Of a stretch of DNA of 6,249 bases, positions 5,487 through 6,249 are shown piece by piece. The notes beneath the pieces are model-generated. The model was not told the origin of the DNA, did no database searches, and saw only the letters and a list, made by a program, of their open reading frames with translations. A program made the translations under genes and the position numbers. Every line of letters starts with the position of its first letter. The stretch's first letter is position 1. The stretch spans positions 8,233 through 14,481 of the forward strand of contig MGQS01000035.1 in NCBI GenBank assembly GCA_001797905.1, in the 5' to 3' direction. Origin of the DNA: Deltaproteobacteria bacterium RBG_16_54_11. Its GTDB lineage: Bacteria; Desulfobacterota; B13-G15; RBG-16-54-18.

Positions 5487-5515
5487 TTGAAAAATAGGTT
5501 TTTTTATGCTATATA
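5487..5515 (+). promoter_or_regulatory. Promoter for the toxin-antitoxin pair
   Basis: TTGAAA (5487-5492, 5/6) is followed after 17 bp by TATATA (5510-5515, 4/6); TATACT two bases further on is an alternative -10. It points toward the toxin gene, giving a leader of about 80 nt. The -35 box begins at the last base pair of repeat fragment E. Confidence 0.45.
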
Positions 5516-5577
5516 CTATGACAAAGAGGCCAGAGGGGTTCCGGCACAAGGTATTCTGTTGAGGGTTGTTGCACTTG

Positions 5578-5597
5578 CTTATTGAACTAGTGATAAG
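5578..5597. promoter_or_regulatory. Imperfect inverted repeat before the toxin start, possible operator
   Basis: CTTAT (5578-5582) and ATAAG (5593-5597) are perfect 5-bp arms around a segment that contains ACTAGT. Phd/YefM antitoxins normally repress their own operon through short palindromes near the promoter, so this is a candidate site. However, it is far downstream of the predicted -10 and the centre is asymmetric. An RNA hairpin over the toxin start is the alternative. Confidence 0.25.
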
Positions 5598-5603
5598 ACT
5601 ATT

Positions 5604-5903
5604 TTGAAATATCGTATTGAATATTCTCCTGAGACTGAATCTCATTTTCGATATTTGTCCAAGCAACAACAAATGACGGTGTTGAATACCGTAGAAAAAC
5701 AACTGCAGTATCAACCAGATGTTGAGACAAAAAATCGTAAACCAATGCGCCCAAATCCTCTTGCTCCATGGGAATTACGCATCGGCGCCCTCAGAGTTTA
5801 TTATGATTTTGAAGTCGAACCTAAACGAGTTGTCTATATCCGTGCTATTGGAATCAAACGCCGGAACGACGTTAGAATTGGAAAAGAGGTGATAAAATTA
5901 TGA
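5604..5903 (+). CDS. RelE/ParE-family toxin
   Basis: A 99-residue protein of the RelE/ParE superfamily, the toxin half of a type II toxin-antitoxin system. RelE-like members cut mRNA in the ribosome while ParE-like members poison gyrase; I cannot say which applies. Visible signatures are the N-terminal YRIEYSPETESHFRYL helix region, the central WELRIGALRVYYDFE (56-70) and the C-terminal YIRAIGIKRRNDV (78-90) rich in basic residues, as in RelE-type toxins. The start is TTG at 5604: an in-frame TGA lies 21 nt upstream and no ATG is available before residue 24. No Shine-Dalgarno site is evident, so translation should be weak. The stop overlaps the antitoxin start by 4 bp (ATGA). Base composition is clearly more AT-rich than the minus-strand genes, consistent with horizontal acquisition. 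Confidence 0.87.
   Translation: MKYRIEYSPETESHFRYLSKQQQMTVLNTVEKQLQYQPDVETKNRKPMRPNPLAPWELRIGALRVYYDFEVEPKRVVYIRAIGIKRRNDVRIGKEVIKL
5886..5892 (+). promoter_or_regulatory. Ribosome binding site of the antitoxin, inside the toxin gene
   Basis: GAGGTGA lies 7 nt before ATG 5900. It is much stronger than anything preceding the toxin, which would favour antitoxin synthesis. Confidence 0.65.
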
Positions 5904-6154
5904 AGACTGTTGAACTTACAAAAGCCACCTTGTCGCTTTCCGATTATACAAAAAAAGCCAAAAAGGAACCGGTTATTATTACGGAAGACGGCAGACCAAT
6001 AGCCGCTTTGGTAAGCATTCCCAATACAGATATTGAAACTGTATCCTTGAGCAACAATCAAAAATTCATTGCCATTATTGAACGTTCACGGACAAGGCAT
6101 AAAGCGGAAGGGGGAATTTCAACAGAAGAAATGCGCCGGCGGCTTGAAAAATAA
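5900..6154 (+). CDS. Phd/YefM-family antitoxin
   Basis: An 84-residue antitoxin that should bind and neutralise the preceding toxin and repress the shared promoter. The N-terminal half (residues 1-40) shows the Phd/YefM DNA-binding pattern: VELTKATLSLSDYTKKAKKEPVIITEDGRPIAALVSI, quoted here as two adjoining parts, VELTKATLSLSDY then KEPVIITEDGRPIAAL. The charged C-terminal part (about 50-84, FIAIIERSRTRHKAEG then EEMRRRLEK) is probably the flexible, toxin-binding segment. The start ATG overlaps the toxin stop as ATGA, indicating translational coupling. Toxin-first order is unusual for Phd/YefM pairs, where the antitoxin normally leads. No clear terminator follows. Confidence 0.88.
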   Translation: MKTVELTKATLSLSDYTKKAKKEPVIITEDGRPIAALVSIPNTDIETVSLSNNQKFIAIIERSRTRHKAEGGISTEEMRRRLEK

Positions 6155-6249
6155 AACGTTCGGTATTGACTGCTGCCGCGGACTAAGAAATTCAAATCTC
6201 TTGTTTGTGGGACTTTTTTGACCTTGAATGCTGTATGCAATGCCACCTG
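6155..6249. other. Unassigned tail after the antitoxin gene
   Basis: No gene or convincing terminator is visible in these 95 bases. A plus-strand frame is open from a TGA near 6169 to the window end (it would read KKFKSLVCGTFLTLNAV) but has no usable start or family signature. TTGAATGCTGTATGCAA at 6224-6240 is a weak 17-bp palindrome. Confidence 0.3.

Noticed and set aside
5280..5714. A 145-residue N-terminal extension of the MBL-fold hydrolase, open from 5714
   Set aside because: It translates the repeat arrays and the antisense of the toxin gene; the AGGAGG site before ATG 5279 and the family's WYGHSSF start both place the real start at 5279.
6058..6246. A 62-codon minus-strand open frame at the right end
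   Set aside because: Mostly antisense to the antitoxin gene, with no recognisable motif or ribosome binding site.

Overview
The window looks like chromosomal sequence from a Gram-negative bacterium. It has an outer-membrane-type lipoprotein of the LpoA architecture, a LysM envelope protein and a moderately GC-rich main block. This gene mix (LysM next to dprA, and a TPR plus periplasmic-binding-fold lipoprotein after hpt) would suit the Desulfobacterota (former Deltaproteobacteria). That placement is inference; there is no rRNA or other marker gene here.

Layout. Five genes lie on the minus strand and read from right to left. A good sigma70-like promoter (about 5432-5461) is followed by a leader of about 145 nt. 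Then come a metallo-beta-lactamase-fold hydrolase of the UlaG-like type (4623-5279), hypoxanthine phosphoribosyltransferase hpt (4034-4552), and a TPR plus LIVBP-fold lipoprotein resembling the penicillin-binding protein activator LpoA (2092-3990). A likely intrinsic terminator (2044-2073) is followed directly by a possible promoter, then a secreted LysM protein (851-1942). After a repeat array and promoter candidates comes dprA (1-664), whose 3' end is cut by the window edge. The right end, on the plus strand, is more AT-rich and carries a toxin-antitoxin pair in the unusual toxin-first order: RelE/ParE-type toxin (5604-5903) overlapping a Phd/YefM-type antitoxin (5900-6154) by 4 bp. It has its own promoter, divergent from that of the hydrolase operon. 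The last 95 bases hold no gene I can support.

The most striking feature is a family of tiny palindromic repeats. The unit is 14 bp plus a 1-bp spacer (15-bp period), of the form TGRCY-CTTT-RGYCA. Its two arms covary: GGC/GCC in some copies, GAC/GTC in others. Arrays are capped on one side by a hexanucleotide run (GCCGAA or GCCGGA) ending in GG. Copies occur at 761-840 (after the LysM gene), 1871-1892 (inside the LysM signal-peptide region, in frame), 4546-4613 (between the hydrolase and hpt, running over the hpt start), 5311-5411 (in the hydrolase leader, with 10-bp terminal inverted repeats) and 5462-5486 (between the divergent promoters). Because the period is a multiple of three, the arrays stay open as pentapeptide repeats and can sit in coding sequence. 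This looks like a small mobile or self-propagating palindromic element family, in the spirit of REP/BIME or Rickettsia palindromic elements but with a different unit.

Functionally, the main block mixes housekeeping (purine salvage, DNA processing) with envelope and peptidoglycan proteins (LpoA-like and LysM). The toxin-antitoxin pair looks like an accessory insertion next to the repeat-rich intergenic region.
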